Below are positions 4,513 through 6,508 of a DNA stretch of 6,508 nucleotides, piece by piece (the first letter of the stretch is position 1; every line of letters starts with the position of its first letter). The notes under the pieces were generated by a model. That model saw only the letters and a list, made by a program, of their open reading frames with translations. It did not search any database and was not told the origin of the DNA. Origin of the DNA: Chloroflexota bacterium (GTDB lineage Bacteria; Chloroflexota; Anaerolineae; J102). Both the position numbers and the translations under genes were made by a program. The stretch is from the NCBI GenBank assembly GCA_024276255.1, contig JAJRXO010000189.1, forward strand, positions 1 to 6,508, read 5' to 3'.

Positions 4513-6508
4513 ATGTCTGCCCCCTGGCCCACGTTCTCCACCGCCTGGCGTTTTTTACTGACGCTGGGCATTATGCTTGGGGCATGGCTTTTTCCCGGTA
4601 CTCAGGCCCGGGCTCAAGGCGGGCCTGACGCCTGGCAGGCGGTGGGCGCGCCGGTCGCCTTTGCCCATCTGCTGGCGGTCGACCCGCAAAGCTCTGATTT
4701 TCTGTTCCTTTTTCTCGCCTCGACCAGCATCGCCAATCCTGATCACAGTCCCACCCTGCAGGGCCATGTGCGCCAGAGTTGGGCGCCCTACCTGAGCAAT
4801 GATGGTGGTGCTACCTGGCAACCGGCCAGCAATGATCTGGCGGCGGTGCATCCTACTGTGCTGCATATTTTCGTCAATGACGGTCGTAGCACCCTGTGGG
4901 TGGGCACGGACGGGCAGGGCGTATGGCGCAGCGACAACGGGGGCCGTACCTGGCGCCCCGTCATCATATCCGATCTGGGGACTCAGCGTGTGGTGGCCAT
5001 GGTGCAGGACAGCCGTCAACGCCTACATGTGCTCACACTCGATAACAATCGTTATCCCGATTCACATCTTTACAGCTCGGGCGACAATGGCCGCACCTGG
5101 CAACATCGGCTGGTGCAACGCTTCAATGCCGATCCCCTGACCGTAGTCAATGACCTGGTGGCTGATCCCTTTGTTGCTGATCATCTGTATGCCGTTACTT
5201 TTGGCGGTGTGTTGATCAGCGAAGACGCGGGAGCCTCGTGGACCCAGGCACCCATCGAACTGCCCGAGGGCTCGTTTCCTGGCGGTGAGACCGTGCTGGT
5301 GGCTGACGCTACTCAGCGTGGGCGTCTGTATGTGGCCGTTCGCAGCACCCGGCTGGAAGGGGGGGATCTGTTGAGTCTGTATCGCACAACGGATGGTGGG
5401 CAGAGTTGGCAGTCTGTTCCGGCGGTGTTTCAGTTTTTTCCGGGCATGATGCCCGATATTGCCCCCCGGCCTTATCAGCTCCTGCTCGATCCGCGCACGC
5501 GCTCACAGCTCTTTCTGGCGGCACAGAACGGGCTCTGGTTGTCAAGCGATGGCGGTCTGCATTGGCGCCTGGCCGGATCGGCTCTGGCCGATGTCCCGGT
5601 CACGCAGGTATGGGCGCATCCCCGGCAGCGTGGGCAATGGCTGGCCATCGGGCCCGCGGGCATCTGGCGTACGGCCAATGCCGGCACCCAGTGGACACCC
5701 CTGTGGCAGGGTTTGCCCGTCACCTCTCGCCCCAACAATATCCTCAGCCTGGATCAAGGCCGGGTGTTGTTGGCCCTGAATGGCGGCCCCTTGCCCGACG
5801 ATGCTGTCGGAGGGCAGCCGCTGTGGCGCAGCAGCGATGGCGGCAAAACGTGGATGCCAGCCAGTCGCGGCTTACAGGGATTGATGGTGCAGCATTTGCA
5901 GACGCCCGATGCCAATGGCCGGGTGGTATTCGCCCATAGCACCCTGGCGCTCGTCCGCAGCGATGACGCCGGTCGTTCGTGGCAGGTGCATCCCCTGCCG
6001 GTCGACGCCAGCCATGTGCTGGCCCTGGCCAGCGGCCGTGTCGTGTTGGCTGGGGGACGATTGGGGTTGTGGATTTCGGACGATGGCGGGGCTTCGTGGC
6101 AGGCTGGCGACCCCCTCGGCCGGGTGCAGGCGTTGGCGCAGGCGGTCGACGGCAGGGTGATGGTTATTGTGGATACGGAGCTGGGTGAGCGCAAGTTGTT
6201 TGCTTCGTCCGATCAGGGGCAAAGCTGGCAGGAAGTCGGCCCCGCCCCCGGTGGCGCCATCCGGCACTTCCTACCCCATCCTCGCGATCCCCAGATTATG
6301 CTGCTGGGCATCGAATGGGATGGTCTATATGTGTCGGTGGATGGGGGGCAAAGCTGGCAACGTCGCGATGCTGGTATTCCCGATGGAGTTCGCTGGCGAG
6401 GAGGTCAGCCCGAACAACCCACCGGGCCCAATCTCGTTGCCCTGATCATTGATCCGGACGATCCGGATAGCTGGTGGATCAGTCGCGATGGGGGCGGTGT
6501 ATATCACA
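4513..6508 (+). CDS. Secreted Asp-box (BNR) beta-propeller protein, 3' partial
   Basis: The reading frame is open from 4513 to the window end, more than 665 codons. It begins with a signal peptide: a hydrophobic stretch at residues 14-27 (FLLTLGIMLGAWLF) and a likely cleavage after ARA at 34. After about 60 residues come at least twelve Asp-box motifs (S-x-D-x-G-x-x-W), roughly 39-56 residues apart, with short beta-strand phrases such as LWVGTDGQGVWRS. This is the pattern of BNR/sortilin-like propellers, also seen in GH74 glycosidases, sialidases and Ycf48-type assembly factors. I see no sialidase FRIP motif and no GH74-type N-terminal sequence, so enzymatic activity is unsupported; binding of a ligand or partner is equally possible. 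ATG 4513 is chosen because it gives the cleanest signal peptide; GTG 4492 is in frame and would add seven residues. No strong ribosome site is visible, so translation may be coupled to the preceding gene, 26 bases upstream. Confidence 0.85.
   Translation, partial: MSAPWPTFSTAWRFLLTLGIMLGAWLFPGTQARAQGGPDAWQAVGAPVAFAHLLAVDPQSSDFLFLFLASTSIANPDHSPTLQGHVRQSWAPYLSNDGGATWQPASNDLAAVHPTVLHIFVNDGRSTLWVGTDGQGVWRSDNGGRTWRPVIISDLGTQRVVAMVQDSRQRLHVLTLDNNRYPDSHLYSSGDNGRTWQHRLVQRFNADPLTVVNDLVADPFVADHLYAVTFGGVLISEDAGASWTQAPIELPEGSFPGGETVLVADATQRGRLYVAVRSTRLEGGDLLSLYRTTDGGQSWQSVPAVFQFFPGMMPDIAPRPYQLLLDPRTRSQLFLAAQNGLWLSSDGGLHWRLAGSALADVPVTQVWAHPRQRGQWLAIGPAGIWRTANAGTQWTPLWQGLPVTSRPNNILSLDQGRVLLALNGGPLPDDAVGGQPLWRSSDGGKTWMPASRGLQGLMVQHLQTPDANGRVVFAHSTLALVRSDDAGRSWQVHPLPVDASHVLALASGRVVLAGGRLGLWISDDGGASWQAGDPLGRVQALAQAVDGRVMVIVDTELGERKLFASSDQGQSWQEVGPAPGGAIRHFLPHPRDPQIMLLGIEWDGLYVSVDGGQSWQRRDAGIPDGVRWRGGQPEQPTGPNLVALIIDPDDPDSWWISRDGGGVYH
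4795..6357 (+). repeat. Array of twelve Asp-box motifs within the propeller protein
   Basis: The motifs start at 4795 (SNDGGATW), 4930 (SDNGGRTW), 5077 (SGDNGRTW), 5218 (SEDAGASW), 5386 (TTDGGQSW), 5542 (SSDGGLHW), 5671 (TANAGTQW), 5830 (SSDGGKTW), 5959 (SDDAGRSW), 6076 (SDDGGASW), 6205 (SSDQGQSW) and 6334 (SVDGGQSW). A degenerate thirteenth, SRDGGGVY, starts at 6481. The seventh lacks the Asp. Spacing is wider and irregular early (43-56 residues) and settles to 39-43 residues over the last five. The repeats are protein-level; the DNA copies have diverged. Confidence 0.85.

Noticed and set aside
5406..5939. Alternative + strand frames (also 4197-4628 and 5459-5779) within the membrane and propeller genes
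   Set aside because: They overlap genes that have signal peptide, membrane or Asp-box features in the main frame and show only biased composition themselves.
5754..6267. Minus-strand frames of 131-146 codons opposite the propeller gene
   Set aside because: Shadow frames of a GC-rich coding region, rich in Pro/Arg/Thr and His, without domains or ribosome sites.

Overview
The window looks like a piece of a GC-rich bacterial chromosome, most plausibly from the Chloroflexota (Anaerolineae-like or a relative). The evidence is indirect: extracellular Thr/Pro linkers, a subtilase with a Pro-Glu-Pro-Thr tail, a secreted Asp-box beta-propeller, and a 'CGCCAAGGCG' inverted repeat of the dispersed type common in such genomes. 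No rRNA or other marker gene is present, so the assignment is an inference. All genes read on the + strand.

Layout. (1) Positions 1-113 hold the last 36 codons of a protein whose end resembles the end of a subtilisin-type prodomain (inhibitor I9-like). (2) A 240-base non-coding stretch (114-353) holds several hairpins and the dispersed inverted repeat at 253-325. (3) Positions 354-1733 encode a subtilisin-like S8 serine protease with its own prodomain, a full catalytic triad, a repetitive acidic Pro-rich tail and a short hydrophobic C-terminus with one Cys. (4) A good sigma-70-type promoter (1744-1773) leads into a XerC/XerD-family tyrosine recombinase (1827-2729) with all six active-site residues. 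(5) A terminator-like hairpin and an overlapping alternative hairpin (2731-2768) separate it from a trimeric-type purine nucleoside phosphorylase that probably starts at GTG 2869. (6) The phosphorylase is followed after 22 bases by a two-helix membrane protein with an outside Ig-like domain. After 26 more bases comes a secreted Asp-box beta-propeller protein that runs off the window end.

How they fit. The first two genes look like a protease/prodomain pair. xerD and the phosphorylase are housekeeping genes for chromosome dimer resolution and purine salvage. The phosphorylase and the two envelope genes are spaced like one transcription unit, although no functional link is evident. The least routine items are the prodomain-like protein next to a protease, the unusual protease C-terminus, the alternative hairpins before the phosphorylase, and the long Asp-box protein.
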